A DNA stretch of 64,000 bases, from assembly GCF_002885955.2 (NCBI RefSeq), contig NZ_POQS01000002.1, positions 848,266 through 912,265 on the forward strand, given 5' to 3'. Source of the DNA: Achromobacter pulmonis (GTDB lineage Bacteria; Pseudomonadota; Gammaproteobacteria; Burkholderiales; Burkholderiaceae_B). Both the position numbers and the translations under genes were made by a program. Position 1 is the stretch's first letter, and every line of letters starts with the position of its first letter. The notes beneath the pieces were generated by a model. The model saw only the letters and a program-made list of their open reading frames with translations. It made no database searches and was not told the origin of the DNA. Below, in pieces: positions 1-9,062 of this stretch.

Positions 1-1555
1 AGTTGTTCGTCGTTGACGTCGTAGTGTTGCTCACGGGCTGCGCGGTCGGCTGAGCGGCCTGCGCTGTCCCTACCGACGCCAACGCGCCATTCTTTAACGC
101 CTCGGCTTGCGCAAGCCTCGCCAACTCAGTTGCTACGGCAGCGCGCTCTTCAGCCTTCTTCTCCTTCTGCGCAGGAATTTCGAAGTCGGTCGTAACCACA
201 CGGCTAGCGTCCTCTACTGACTTGGCCGCTTTCAGCTTGTCTCCAGCCGCCTTGTGGGTGTTTCGCAGCTCCCAATCAACGAAGGCATATTGCTGATCCC
301 TCGTAGCTTCCGAAAGCGCCACGCCCATGACCTGCTTGAACATGTCGACGCGCTCGTTGCGCCACTGAGCTACACCGAAGGCTGTACCGCTGTCGCCAAC
401 GGCGCGGTGGTCCAGCTTGGCGCCGCTTTCAGCCTGCAAATTATTCACAATGCCGATAGCTTGGGCGCGAGACCAGCCCATCTTTTCAAACTTGGCGATG
501 GCATCGCTTGCATCTGGTGTCAGGCTGGCCGCCGGCCTCGGCGAATTGGCCGCTCGTTCGGCTTCTCGCGCAGCCTTTGGCACGGTCGCCTCAACGCCAA
601 TATCGAGTGCTCGCTTCACGACCCGCCCCACCGGGGTATCCATGAATTCGTTGACCTTGTCACCGAACTTGGACAGGCCGCCGAAGAACTGCTCTGCCCC
701 CCTGACCCAGCTTTTCACCGTCTCGTTGATCACGGCGCGGTTCTGGATAATCCAATTCCCGAACTCGATCAGCTTATCCACGGCAAATTCGAACGCCGGC
801 ATCAGCGCAGTCAGCACGTTCACGCCCACGCTCGAAAGCTTGTTCATGGCCGTGTCGTACTTCTGCCGCAGCTGTTCCGCGCGCTGTGCCGCGGCTGCTT
901 GCTCGGCAGCCGGGCCCGACTGTTCCTGACGCCGGCGCGCGATGCCTTCCGGCCCCTCTTTGTAGAGGTTGAACTGCTGGGCATCCAAACCCATCATGTT
1001 CGCCGCCAGCGCGGCACGAGCTCGGTCGGTCTTGTAGATTTCAGCGACAATGCGCGCCCGGGCTTGCAGGTAGGTATTGCCGTCCTTCAAATCCTCGACT
1101 CTTCCGCCGAACTGGAAGAATGCCGGAAGCGTCTCGGCCGCCATGCCCCGTTTGAACTTGGCTACCTGGTCGGCCGATTCCTTCAACTGCTCGGTGATGC
1201 CTTCCACCGATCCGCCCGCGTTCTTGGCGGCTAGCTGCCATTCGGCCAGATCCTGCGCGCTCATATTCAGGTTTTCGGACAGGCGCGATAGGCTTGCCGT
1301 CGACTGAATGGTGCTGGACACGAAGCCCTTGATGCCCATGCCAGCGGTGAACACCGCCAGCAGCGCCAGAGCTTCGTTGCGAACCTTGCTGAAAAACATG
1401 GCCGCCTGCTTGCCACGGGCTTCCATCTCGCGAGCCGTCTTCGCGGACTCTTCCCGCGTATGCGTCAGCGATTCGTCGACCTCGGCGGCACCCTGCTTGA
1501 ACCCTTTCGCGTTCAGGCCCAGCGTGACAACCAGCGCATCGATTACCGTCGCCAT
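1..1555 (-). CDS. Phage tail tape measure protein with tail-lysozyme domain (3' end cut by window)
   Basis: The frame is open from an ATG at 1555 to the left edge, so about 518 residues are visible. The N-terminal part is alanine-rich and helical, with hydrophobic stretches typical of tape measure proteins, which set tail length and pass through the cell envelope during DNA injection. At about residues 350-450 there is a phage tail lysozyme-like segment (PF18013 style): MGWSRAQAIGIVNNLQAESG, then AFGVAQW. The Glu of AESG is the likely catalytic residue. The position after the tube and chaperone genes fits. Large plus-strand ORFs across it are shadows of its codon bias. Confidence 0.9.
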   Translation of the reverse strand, partial: MATVIDALVVTLGLNAKGFKQGAAEVDESLTHTREESAKTAREMEARGKQAAMFFSKVRNEALALLAVFTAGMGIKGFVSSTIQSTASLSRLSENLNMSAQDLAEWQLAAKNAGGSVEGITEQLKESADQVAKFKRGMAAETLPAFFQFGGRVEDLKDGNTYLQARARIVAEIYKTDRARAALAANMMGLDAQQFNLYKEGPEGIARRRQEQSGPAAEQAAAAQRAEQLRQKYDTAMNKLSSVGVNVLTALMPAFEFAVDKLIEFGNWIIQNRAVINETVKSWVRGAEQFFGGLSKFGDKVNEFMDTPVGRVVKRALDIGVEATVPKAAREAERAANSPRPAASLTPDASDAIAKFEKMGWSRAQAIGIVNNLQAESGAKLDHRAVGDSGTAFGVAQWRNERVDMFKQVMGVALSEATRDQQYAFVDWELRNTHKAAGDKLKAAKSVEDASRVVTTDFEIPAQKEKKAEERAAVATELARLAQAEALKNGALASVGTAQAAQPTAQPVSNTTTSTTNN

Positions 1556-1710
1556 GCTCTTTCCTCGCGTTTGGCTATCGCCTGCTGGTTGTGTGCGTCG
1601 ACTGCGAACACCTCCAGCAGGTTGTAAAGATCTTCGGCCCCGTAGACCGTTTGCAGGTCATGCAGCAGGCTCGGGTACCGAGATATCACCGCCGCGATGT
1701 TGCGGGGCAC
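1543..1710 (-). CDS. Probable second tail assembly chaperone ORF (possible frameshift extension)
   Basis: A 55-residue reading frame from a GTG at 1710 ends 11 bases inside the tape measure start. In the same frame it stays open upstream through the stop of the preceding chaperone gene, at -1 relative to that gene. It contains PRNIAAVISRYPSLLHDLQ and YGAEDLYNLLEVFAVD. Tail chaperones of contractile and siphophages commonly come as two overlapping frames joined by a programmed frameshift. I see no canonical slippery heptamer, so independent initiation at GTG is equally possible. Confidence 0.6.
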   Translation of the reverse strand: MPRNIAAVISRYPSLLHDLQTVYGAEDLYNLLEVFAVDAHNQQAIAKREERAWRR

Positions 1711-1724
1711 GTTGGCGTACTGGA

Positions 1725-2162
1725 TTAGTCTCGGGCCGCCGCCTTGCCAGGCTTGGAGCCCGAAGTCGATTGAGCGGCGGCCATAGAAAAATCCATGTGC
1801 AGACCCAGAATCTGCTTGCGCAGCGTCAGGAGCGTGGCCACTTCTTCGATGTCGTCACTGACGAGCGCGCGCACCACGCTCGGGCTGGGTTGGATCTGAA
1901 TGCATTTCATCATGCTGTCCAGCAACGGCTTCGCGCTGTCAAAGGGAAGTTTGGCGATCGCCTTCATCCCCATCGCAGCCACGCCAGCCAAGCCCGCTTC
2001 GGCTATGTTGTCGGGGATCTCCACGCCGGCATTCATCAGCGCGAATAGCGCGCGCCCCGCCCAATCTTCCGCCTCATAGGCCGGTAGTTCAGTCAGGACG
2101 AACACCTTCCCCTTGTCGCGCCCCTCGGCGCTGATGGTCACGGTTACCTGTTTGCGGGCCAT
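1725..2162 (-). CDS. Phage tail assembly chaperone
   Basis: This 145-residue protein sits between the tail tube gene and the tape measure gene, the standard position for the chaperone that coats the tape measure during tail assembly. It begins MARKQVTVTISAEGRDKGKV and has a mostly helical C-terminal half ending in a low-complexity Ser/Gly/Lys/Ala tail. Its stop overlaps a second frame that may extend it (see 1543-1710). The assignment rests on gene order and length rather than on a motif. The start is one base away from the stop of the tube gene. Confidence 0.75.
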   Translation of the reverse strand: MARKQVTVTISAEGRDKGKVFVLTELPAYEAEDWAGRALFALMNAGVEIPDNIAEAGLAGVAAMGMKAIAKLPFDSAKPLLDSMMKCIQIQPSPSVVRALVSDDIEEVATLLTLRKQILGLHMDFSMAAAQSTSGSKPGKAAARD

Positions 2163-2163
2163 A

Positions 2164-2595
2164 TCACACCAATGCCGGGGAGACGTCTTCCCAGGTGATC
2201 TGGAAAGTCATAGGTTGCAGGATGGTGCGCGCAGTCGGCGCCGATGGGATCTGCGTCAACACCCCGCGAGTCATGACGAACTTGCGGCTGATGGACGGGA
2301 TGTTCAGCGTACCGTTGCAGTAGAAGACCTCGCGGGCCGTCTTCATCGCCGCCATGTAAGCCTCGAACACCACCATCGAAGGCGAATCAGCCTGGATGGT
2401 GATCGTCTGGACACTCATGAACGGCGTGTAACCGGCCGACATGCGGCCATCGACGCCCATGACGGCCTGCGTGGGTTGCACAGCCTCGAAGGCGAAGGCG
2501 TCATCGGTCGCGTAGCCCTCGATCTTCTGGGGGGTCGGGAAAATGCCGGCTACGCCCAGGTACAGGACGGAATTTGCGCTGGTGAGAGTGGACAT
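2164..2595 (-). CDS. Phage tail tube protein (DUF3277-like)
   Basis: The 143-residue product follows the sheath gene directly. Its small beta-rich sequence (QTITIQADSPSM, MTFQITWEDVSPALV) matches my memory of the DUF3277/KPP10-type tube family, which is encoded immediately after DUF3383 sheath proteins. It would polymerise into the inner tube of a contractile tail. The spacing of 12 bases from the sheath stop indicates co-translation from the late message. Identification is by recall and synteny. Confidence 0.8.
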   Translation of the reverse strand: MSTLTSANSVLYLGVAGIFPTPQKIEGYATDDAFAFEAVQPTQAVMGVDGRMSAGYTPFMSVQTITIQADSPSMVVFEAYMAAMKTAREVFYCNGTLNIPSISRKFVMTRGVLTQIPSAPTARTILQPMTFQITWEDVSPALV

Positions 2596-2607
2596 GTTCG
2601 TTTGCCC

Positions 2608-4086
2608 TTACAGGATGGCCAGGGATGCCAGGGTGAGCTTCTGCACGGATCCGCCGTCCATGTACCAGAAGGTCATGGGCGGCGTGCCACGTGCTTCGCG
2701 CACCTGAGCGGTCGCCGGAAGGATTTGGAGATACCAGCCACGAGTTTCCAACGTGCCTGCGATTGCGATGCCGGCCTGGTTGTTCACTTGGGCCTTCTGC
2801 AAGGAGGACAGGGGCACGCCGGCGCGGATGGCGCCGAAGTTCACTGCTGCGTTCACCGGGTCCATGCAGGACGCGTCAATCAACGCGTAACCGTCGGCGT
2901 TGTACGGCACCGAGTTCACCTGCGTCAGCAGGGTCATCATGGCCTGCTGAAGGGCGGCGTTCAGCCAGATCTGGTTCACGTACGTGTCGATCCACTTCCA
3001 GTCGCCGCTGATCTGGCCCGGGTAAAGGAACCGGAACTGGTCATTGGCCGTGGCGTAATCGCCGTAGAAGTTGTACCCGTTCGTGATCAGGGTGTTGGCC
3101 GTCGTCGCGTCCGTCACGCTGAACTGAAGGCCAGACTGACTCTTGAACGCCAGCGTGATTCGCCCATTCGTGCGCTCAAAGTCGATGCTGGCGATCGCGC
3201 CCACCACGAAGGCCGCGTGCAGAATGTCCTTGTATACAGGGATGGAACCAGAATATTCGTTCGCCGCTACAATGGCTGCCCAGCTGGTAGTGCTGCCTTG
3301 CGTGGTGGCTTGGACATCGGTATCCCAGCCCACGTACGCGAAGCGGTTGCCGCGGCTGTTCGTCCAAGCCGAAAACGCCACCTTGTCGGCCGTCACCGGC
3401 TCCCACATGGTCATGAACGATGCCCAGTTCTGGGTAATGTCTACGATGGCGGTCATGTTCGTGGCCGGCACACCGGCAATCGCCCCTTGCGACGTGACCG
3501 CGCCCGTCGCCTGGGTCAACTTGAGCGCGGCCGACAGCGTGCCAGATGCAAAGCTGATGGTCGACGCCGCGCCAGTCGTGGACGACGTGAACTTAAATGC
3601 GGCCAGCTGCGCGTCATACGTGACCGTACCGCCCAGCGACGTGAAGGCCGCTTGAATGATCGTGGCTGCGTTCGAAAAGCTCGTCGCCGCAGTCAGCGTG
3701 ATGGAGCTGGACGTTTTGGCGGTGCCATCGATCGACACCGTCAGTACGCCCGTCAACGCCTTCAGCTCCGTCAAGGTCATGGACGCCAGCGACCCGCCGC
3801 GCAGGTAGGCGGCCACCGGCGCGCTCGGGTACTGGGCGAACAGCAGGTTGCCGGGCTTTTTTGTAGAGTTGTCGAACCCCAGGAAGTAGGAGGCGGCCAC
3901 GGATGCTTCGGGCGACGTAGGGCCGAAGTAGCGTGCGACGTCGTCGGCGGTGGCGAAGCTCTGGACTGCACCGACGGGTACCGAGGTGTTGGCGGTCAGG
4001 ATCAGGCCGTTCAGGTCGAGCGCCGATCCGCCGGCGCCGATCACGCCAGGTACAACCTGGACGATTTCACTGGCGGGAATGGACAT
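2608..4086 (-). CDS. Phage tail sheath protein (DUF3383 family)
   Basis: This 492-residue protein begins [20 protein letters not shown] and carries [12 protein letters not shown] near residue 45, the pattern I associate with DUF3383 sheath-like proteins. A beta-rich inserted domain is visible at about residues 100-200, and FNYGDYATA-type tail-sheath core sequence follows in the C-terminal half. It should form the contractile outer sheath. Its presence next to the DUF3277-like tube gene is the main evidence that this is a myovirus-type prophage. It starts 5 bases after the stop of the upstream neck gene. Confidence 0.85.
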   Translation of the reverse strand: MSIPASEIVQVVPGVIGAGGSALDLNGLILTANTSVPVGAVQSFATADDVARYFGPTSPEASVAASYFLGFDNSTKKPGNLLFAQYPSAPVAAYLRGGSLASMTLTELKALTGVLTVSIDGTAKTSSSITLTAATSFSNAATIIQAAFTSLGGTVTYDAQLAAFKFTSSTTGAASTISFASGTLSAALKLTQATGAVTSQGAIAGVPATNMTAIVDITQNWASFMTMWEPVTADKVAFSAWTNSRGNRFAYVGWDTDVQATTQGSTTSWAAIVAANEYSGSIPVYKDILHAAFVVGAIASIDFERTNGRITLAFKSQSGLQFSVTDATTANTLITNGYNFYGDYATANDQFRFLYPGQISGDWKWIDTYVNQIWLNAALQQAMMTLLTQVNSVPYNADGYALIDASCMDPVNAAVNFGAIRAGVPLSSLQKAQVNNQAGIAIAGTLETRGWYLQILPATAQVREARGTPPMTFWYMDGGSVQKLTLASLAIL

Positions 4087-4090
4087 AGCA

Positions 4091-4627
4091 TTAAGCTCCG
4101 GGTGGGAAAGTCGTGTCGACTTCGATCAGGTCGACGTGGAGTTGGGCCGCGAACTGCTGCGGTAGCGTCACGGTGGGGTTGAACTGAAGAACGGCGTCAA
4201 ACGACCACCGCTCGGTGTATTGGTTCTCGCCGGTGATGAACGGGAGCTGCTTCGGCTCACCGCAGTACAGGGGCTGCGCGCGGCCCAGCTCCGCGAGGAA
4301 CTCGCATCCATACTGGCTGCGCAGAGCAATCGACAGTACCAGCGCAGCGTCTTGGGCGCGCTCGCCATAACAATCGATCTGGGCCGCCCACTGCGTCGGC
4401 CGCGTAAACGTGCGTGTCCCGGTGGTTGGCGTCGGATCGTCGTAATTGGTGCGCGGGGTCGAAAGACCGACCAATCCCATGGGGGTAACGATCACGTACT
4501 CGCTGCCAATGGGCGTAGGCACCCTGTTCACCTGGCCGCGCACTACCTCGCAGTCCACAAGCGTGTCAGCAAATGCGCCCAGGTCATCGACGAGCTGATC
4601 TTCGGTGATGCTGATCTGCGCGGTCAT
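4091..4627 (-). CDS. Phage neck/tail terminator-type protein
   Basis: The start is set at 4627 because this ATG overlaps the stop of the upstream gene as ATGA; an earlier in-frame ATG would intrude into that gene. The product is 178 residues, begins [20 protein letters not shown] and has [11 protein letters not shown] and [11 protein letters not shown] segments. It resembles the neck/terminator proteins (LIC_12616-like) that cap contractile tails before head joining. The function is inferred from position between the neck genes and the sheath. Confidence 0.7.
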   Translation of the reverse strand: MTAQISITEDQLVDDLGAFADTLVDCEVVRGQVNRVPTPIGSEYVIVTPMGLVGLSTPRTNYDDPTPTTGTRTFTRPTQWAAQIDCYGERAQDAALVLSIALRSQYGCEFLAELGRAQPLYCGEPKQLPFITGENQYTERWSFDAVLQFNPTVTLPQQFAAQLHVDLIEVDTTFPPGA

Positions 4628-5001
4628 GGGGCACCGTCCAATTGCAGCGTGACGCCGACCTTGCACCAATCGGGCCACGTCTCGAACACTACCGTCACCA
4701 GCCAGGTCTGACCGCCGAAGAGCAGCAGATCGCCGCCCTTGGCCAGCGGCCGCGCGACGCCCTGGGTATCGCCGTACATGTAGACGCTTCGCTGCACGCC
4801 TTGGATGTTCTGTGCCTCGAGGTGGGCGAGATCCTTGCCACTCAGAGGCTGCACCTGGAGGCGCATCGGCGCGTCCGGCTTGTACTTCGGTTCCTGCTTT
4901 CGGCCAGCACCGATGCCGTAGCCGTCACTGGCGCGCAGCGTGCCGTCGACCATGGGGTTCACCGCGGCGATGATCGGGCCAGCGATTCCGTGCAGATTCA
5001 T
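4624..5001 (-). CDS. Phage head-tail connection protein, unassigned
   Basis: This 125-residue protein starts MNLHGIAGPIIAAVNPMVDG and ends with a beta-rich portion (GGQTWLVTVVFETWPDW). It sits between the tail-completion-like gene and the neck gene, overlapping both by four bases (ATGA type). That context suggests a head-closure or stopper component of the connector. I recognise no diagnostic motif. Confidence 0.65.
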   Translation of the reverse strand: MNLHGIAGPIIAAVNPMVDGTLRASDGYGIGAGRKQEPKYKPDAPMRLQVQPLSGKDLAHLEAQNIQGVQRSVYMYGDTQGVARPLAKGGDLLLFGGQTWLVTVVFETWPDWCKVGVTLQLDGAP

Positions 5002-5450
5002 GTGTCTACCTCATAATCCACGCTGTTCATCATGTGGCCGGTGTCGACCAGCGGCTTCTCGAAGCCTTTTCGGGCTACAGTCACCGGCGACAAGGCTGGG
5101 CTGTCCAGCTCGCGTATGGACTCCTGCAGTTGGCCCTTGATGCCCTCGCCCATCTGCCCGAGCGCCTTGTCGATGTCGTAATCATTGTTCTTGGCCACGG
5201 CGCCTAGGGCTCGTGGCCAGCCTTTTTGCTTCTCCGCAATCATTGATCGGAAGAAGGGACGAGGCGGCTGATTACGGTCGGGACGGCCAAACTCGTTGAC
5301 GGCGGCCACCAGAGCCACCGGCGTGCCGTCCGGATAGGTTGCCCCTTCGAGGAACCCAACCCGCAGCGAGCCCCCATCGCCCAGCTTTTTGGCCATTTCT
5401 TCTAGCCGCCGGGCCAGAGCCTGGCCGCCCTTAAACGTCACGGTCGCCAT
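4998..5450 (-). CDS. Phage minor tail/tail-completion protein
   Basis: The ATG at 5450 (MATVTFKGGQALARRLEEM) is preferred over an upstream in-frame start that would run deep into the preceding gene. The 150-residue product has LRVGFLEGATYPDGTPVALV and PPRPFFRSMI, features of small proteins of the HK97 gp10/tail-completion group. It overlaps the DUF4054 gene by 13 bases and the downstream gene by 4, so it is part of a tightly coupled connector cassette. It probably helps join head and tail; this is inferred. Confidence 0.7.
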   Translation of the reverse strand: MATVTFKGGQALARRLEEMAKKLGDGGSLRVGFLEGATYPDGTPVALVAAVNEFGRPDRNQPPRPFFRSMIAEKQKGWPRALGAVAKNNDYDIDKALGQMGEGIKGQLQESIRELDSPALSPVTVARKGFEKPLVDTGHMMNSVDYEVDT

Positions 5451-5869
5451 GGCACCACCACCGGAACGGCGTACCCGGTCGGCGCGGCGCGGTAGCGTCC
5501 CACTCGGTACTTGGCCGTAGCTTCCCAGTACTGGGCGCCGTAGCCGGTCTGCGCGTACCACTGCGCTGAACCAGGGGCGACGTTGTACTCGGCCGAAACG
5601 GAAACCGAGCCCTCAGTTGCGCTACTGATTCGGCCCACCAGCGGACGGGGACCCTGGCCGTTCTCTCCATAGGTCAGCGCCGCCACGTGCGCAGTCAGCA
5701 GATACAAGAGCACCTTGCGTTCGTCGACATCGCAGACCACGCTACTGTCCTTGTTGCTCAGGTACAGCGTGGCCATGCTGAAGGCGTGGCTGAGCTGCTC
5801 GTCCGAGAGCGCCGCGAAGGACGGATAGATCAATCGGAATTCGGCGGGGTCAAAGACGACGACAGCCAT
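5438..5869 (-). CDS. DUF4054-like head-tail adaptor
   Basis: The 143-residue protein begins MAVVVFDPAEFRLIYPSFAA, followed by LSDEQLSHAFSMA and YLLTAHVAAL. This FRxxYPxFA plus helical layout is how I recall DUF4054 proteins, which correspond to gp6/gp15-like adaptors bound under the portal. It lies after the capsid gene and an unassigned small gene and before the tail-completion-like gene, the normal adaptor position. Confidence 0.8.
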   Translation of the reverse strand: MAVVVFDPAEFRLIYPSFAALSDEQLSHAFSMATLYLSNKDSSVVCDVDERKVLLYLLTAHVAALTYGENGQGPRPLVGRISSATEGSVSVSAEYNVAPGSAQWYAQTGYGAQYWEATAKYRVGRYRAAPTGYAVPVVVPWRP

Positions 5870-5878
5870 GGGCCGCTC

Positions 5879-6211
5879 CTAGTTTTGCTGATCGGGCACG
5901 CGCTCGAGGCCCTTGCCGGGCTTGTCGGGGTCCAGGCCCTCCAGGCCGCTCTTCTCGCCCTTGCGCTCTTTGGCTTTCGAGACGGCACTACGTTCGCCGC
6001 CCTGGGCGAAAATCAGTTCTTTCTTCAGCGGCTGGAAATCGGGGTACAGCTTCGTCCAGGCCTCCCAGAAGCCGGCGTCCACCTCGGTAAGGCCGTGGCC
6101 TGCGATGGCATCGGGGTGGTTGGAACCGTTGAGAACCACCGGCTCTTTGGTGCCCGGGATGTCCAGGATCAGCCCATTGGGCAATTTGCACGCGACGGTC
6201 ACGGTCGGCAT
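5879..6211 (-). CDS. Hypothetical phage structural-region protein
   Basis: A 110-residue protein with a compact N-terminal half (MPTVTVACKLPNGLILDIPG, then HGLTEVDAGFWEAWTKLYPD). Its charged C-terminal tail is rich in Lys, Glu and Asp. It lies between the major capsid and adaptor genes. Many phages carry a small protein here that may serve as a decoration or assembly factor. I cannot assign a function from sequence alone. Confidence 0.7.
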   Translation of the reverse strand: MPTVTVACKLPNGLILDIPGTKEPVVLNGSNHPDAIAGHGLTEVDAGFWEAWTKLYPDFQPLKKELIFAQGGERSAVSKAKERKGEKSGLEGLDPDKPGKGLERVPDQQN

Positions 6212-6274
6212 GTTTCTTCCTCGAATAAAAAAGGGGCACCGGATTGGTGCCCCTGGTCGATGCTGCAGGCTGCG

Positions 6275-7300
6275 TTACACGCCGATCATGCTGGCAATGG
6301 CCATCGGGACCTTGATGACGGCGCCCCAGGTGCCCTGCGACTTCTTTTGCTTGAAGCTGGAGGTGTCGCGGACAATGGCATGGGCGCGCATCTTCTCGGT
6401 AAAGGCGGCGGTGCCCACGTTTTGGCCTTCGATCGAATCGGCGATGAGCTGCACCAGCTGGCCCGAGCCGGTCGCGTACTGCACGGCCGTCTCGATGGTC
6501 AGATTGGGGAAGTTCTTGGCCAGCATGTCGCTGACGTTGACGTTGTACTGGTTCGTCTTCGTCAGGTTGACTTCGACCTCGGGCGACATGCAAAGCTTCA
6601 GCTTGTCGCGCCGGGTGACCAGGCCACGCGTTTGCGCAACCAACTGGCCGTAGATCTTGACGATGTCGTCATAGACCCCCTGGCCGTCCTTGCCCGACCA
6701 CAGCGTGACGCCGCCTACCGAGATCGGAGCCACGGGAGCCGAAAGGTTCGGATCGTTCAGCAGGCCATAGTTCTGCAGGCCGGCGATGCCGAAGAAGTAG
6801 CTGTTGTCCTGGAACTTGTTCAGCACCAGAGCGGACGCGATGTTCAGCTCGGACGCCCAGTTGATCTTCGCCTGACCGGCCATGTCCAGCTCGCGCTCAC
6901 CCCATTCCGTCATGGTCTGGTAGTGGTAGGACTGGCGCTGCGGGAAGTTGGTGTTCGCACCCGCGCGGCCGTTGTTGTTGAAGTCGCCATAGGACGACAC
7001 TTCACCCGTGGATTCCACCACCGGGAAGGTGGCGGTCAGGGTGGTCCAGTCGCCTTTCTTCGACTCGCCCAGGATCACGGCGCCCTGCATGGGCGTCGTC
7101 AGAACGCGCGTCAGCTCGGGGTCGATGTAGTTCAGCAGGTAGCCCGGGATGCCCGAGTTGCTGACGGTCACGAGCGGGCCGGCCGCGTCCATGGCCAGGC
7201 CATAGTCTGCGCGGAACTCGTCGGGCAGGTAATCCATCGCGCCCGGAAACACGATGCCGAAGTGCTTCTCCAGCAGCGCGAGGTCTTGGTTTCGTTTCAT
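6275..7300 (-). CDS. Major capsid protein (DUF2184 family)
   Basis: The 341-residue product has the DUF2184 pattern as I recall it: an N-terminal helix ([20 protein letters not shown]), then [34 protein letters not shown], and a C-terminal strand ending in MAIASMIGV. Proteins of this family form the icosahedral shell with an HK97-like fold. It follows the decoration gene after four bases and is preceded in transcription by the DUF2213-like scaffold/protease, giving a complete head module. Confidence 0.88.
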   Translation of the reverse strand: MKRNQDLALLEKHFGIVFPGAMDYLPDEFRADYGLAMDAAGPLVTVSNSGIPGYLLNYIDPELTRVLTTPMQGAVILGESKKGDWTTLTATFPVVESTGEVSSYGDFNNNGRAGANTNFPQRQSYHYQTMTEWGERELDMAGQAKINWASELNIASALVLNKFQDNSYFFGIAGLQNYGLLNDPNLSAPVAPISVGGVTLWSGKDGQGVYDDIVKIYGQLVAQTRGLVTRRDKLKLCMSPEVEVNLTKTNQYNVNVSDMLAKNFPNLTIETAVQYATGSGQLVQLIADSIEGQNVGTAAFTEKMRAHAIVRDTSSFKQKKSQGTWGAVIKVPMAIASMIGV

Positions 7301-7304
7301 GTTT

Positions 7305-7790
7305 TTACCCCAGGTTGGTGGAGGTGATCTTGATCAGCGAGCCGACCGCACCAGCACTGGCGACGAACCAGTCGGTTTCGGTGCTGCCGGCGATCGTGGC
7401 GCCCGCGGCTCCAGTCGAGATCGTGCCGTCCGTGTTCGAGGCGAACACCTTCTGGCCGACCGTGGCTGCCGTATTGGTGGCCGCCCAGAAGTCGCCCAGA
7501 TTGTGGAGGGTCACACCCAGGCCGGCCGGGATGACCATGGTGGACTCGGCGAGCCAGATGGTGATGACGCCTTGCTGCTCGCGGTGCACGAATCCAGTGG
7601 GGACGCCTGCCCCCGCGTTACTCACCTGGCCGTCGGCGTCCGCCCAGGCAAAGCGGCCGACCATTACGCCGTCCGTGTCAGCGACCAGGCCGCCAGGGCC
7701 AGCCAGCACGGTCGAGCGCGGGTTGGAACTGGCGAAGTCGCCAGCAACCGCAGATGCGGGTTCGATATAGACCTGTTTCTGGAAACCCAT
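7305..7790 (-). CDS. Capsid decoration/structural cement protein
   Basis: A 161-residue, Gly/Ala/Thr-rich beta protein ([37 protein letters not shown]) encoded directly before the major capsid gene. Its length and composition fit the cement proteins that stabilise phage shells. Its start abuts the stop of the DUF2213-like gene, so translation is probably coupled. The role is inferred from family resemblance and position. Confidence 0.75.
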   Translation of the reverse strand: MGFQKQVYIEPASAVAGDFASSNPRSTVLAGPGGLVADTDGVMVGRFAWADADGQVSNAGAGVPTGFVHREQQGVITIWLAESTMVIPAGLGVTLHNLGDFWAATNTAATVGQKVFASNTDGTISTGAAGATIAGSTETDWFVASAGAVGSLIKITSTNLG

Positions 7791-9062
7791 TTAGATCACC
7801 TTCGGGATGTGCGGGAAGCGCTCGCGGAAGCTCTTTTGAGCTGCCGAGTCCATCGCCACGCGCGGGGTTTGGGGAGCCTGCTCTTGCGCCAGGGCCATTT
7901 TCACCATGGCTCGATAGGCCGCAGGCGGCGTATCGGTCAGGTCGATTCCCTTGGCGTCCAGGGCCATCTTGTAGACCGCCTCGGCCGAGTCCTGGGCGAC
8001 GATCTCGCCGAGGATGGGCCGGCATTCCTGCTCTGCCGTACGAATTGCCGTCATGCGGGCTACAGCAGCTTCTTCACCGGCCTTCTGGGCCTTGGACAAC
8101 GCGGCGTCCATGGCTTGCTGCGTTACGGGCGGCTCAGGGGTGTCCTTGGTGTCGGAAGGCTCGTCTTTGGCGATATCCTTGACATCCTCTTCGTCATCAA
8201 CGTCGTCCGTATCTTCGTCTTCGCCGATGGGGGAATCCTTGTCCGAGAACACTTCGATGATCTCCGCCAGGTCGGAAAGGTCCGCGTCCTGCGCGAGCTT
8301 CCCTTTGTAGCGGTTCTCAATGGCGCGCACGATACGCGGCGTCTCGCTCTTCAGGTTCTTTTGGGTAACGCCCTTGACGAGGACGCTCAGGTTGCCGACT
8401 GCTGCATCCTGGGCCAGCTTGGGACTGATATACGCCCCAAGCGCCCCGGCGACAGCGATGGCGGTTTTGCTCTGTTTCATTTTCGGGATCTCCGAAGGGT
8501 TGAGGGTACTGCTGTCGCCTACGACGACGTCAGGGCCAGCGCGGCCCACTTCGACAAGCGCAACGTGGTTGCCGCGGATGTCTCGCATAACCCCGTCGTA
8601 TGCCACGCCCTCGTAGTTGCCAGGCGTCATGTCGGCACGATAGCGGTATGCGCTGGAGAGCTCCTTTTGCTCGTCCGATTCAATGAGGGCAATTGCTACA
8701 GCGTCCCATACGACGAGGGAATTTTTCAGGAACGGCGCCTGGTAGGAGGCGTTCGAACCCGTGGCCCCGACCACGAACTCTTTCTGCGGCTCAGCGGCCG
8801 AGACGGGGATGTGCTTGGACAGCAGCGGGATGTTGTTGAAGGTCGGTGCCGCCTTCTCCAGTTCCTGCGGGTCACGCAGCAGGAAGTAGATGCGGTTGGC
8901 GTCGAGCCCCAGGGCCTCCCAGTCCGGTATTTCGCTGCCGCGGTAGGGGTTGACCGCGGCCTTGCTGATGTTGCTGATCTCGACGTGCATCCGGCCGTCG
9001 ACATCGATCGTGCGGACGGTGGCGCGGTCGAAAGCCAGGCCGTGGTGGTTCTGCTGTGTCAT
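7791..9062 (-). CDS. DUF2213-like prohead protease/scaffold protein
   Basis: The ATG at 9062 is chosen because it forms an ATGA overlap with the stop of the HNH gene. The 423-residue protein has an N-terminal DUF2213-like portion (NPYRGSEIPDWEALGLD, then IPLLSKHIPV and RYRADMTPGNYEGV). A strongly acidic linker follows at about residues 250-290 (DEDTDDVDDEEDVKD), then a helical C-terminal region. Such proteins process or scaffold the prohead in phages with DUF1073-type portals and DUF2184 capsids. The acidic linker is typical of scaffold domains. Confidence 0.8.
   Translation of the reverse strand: MTQQNHHGLAFDRATVRTIDVDGRMHVEISNISKAAVNPYRGSEIPDWEALGLDANRIYFLLRDPQELEKAAPTFNNIPLLSKHIPVSAAEPQKEFVVGATGSNASYQAPFLKNSLVVWDAVAIALIESDEQKELSSAYRYRADMTPGNYEGVAYDGVMRDIRGNHVALVEVGRAGPDVVVGDSSTLNPSEIPKMKQSKTAIAVAGALGAYISPKLAQDAAVGNLSVLVKGVTQKNLKSETPRIVRAIENRYKGKLAQDADLSDLAEIIEVFSDKDSPIGEDEDTDDVDDEEDVKDIAKDEPSDTKDTPEPPVTQQAMDAALSKAQKAGEEAAVARMTAIRTAEQECRPILGEIVAQDSAEAVYKMALDAKGIDLTDTPPAAYRAMVKMALAQEQAPQTPRVAMDSAAQKSFRERFPHIPKVI

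Noticed and set aside
254..4182. Long plus-strand frames (326 and 689 codons) across the tail genes
   Set aside because: They are antisense to well-recognised tail genes with tight gene-to-gene overlaps, and their translations are Arg/His/Gly-rich without family features. They are codon-bias shadows.
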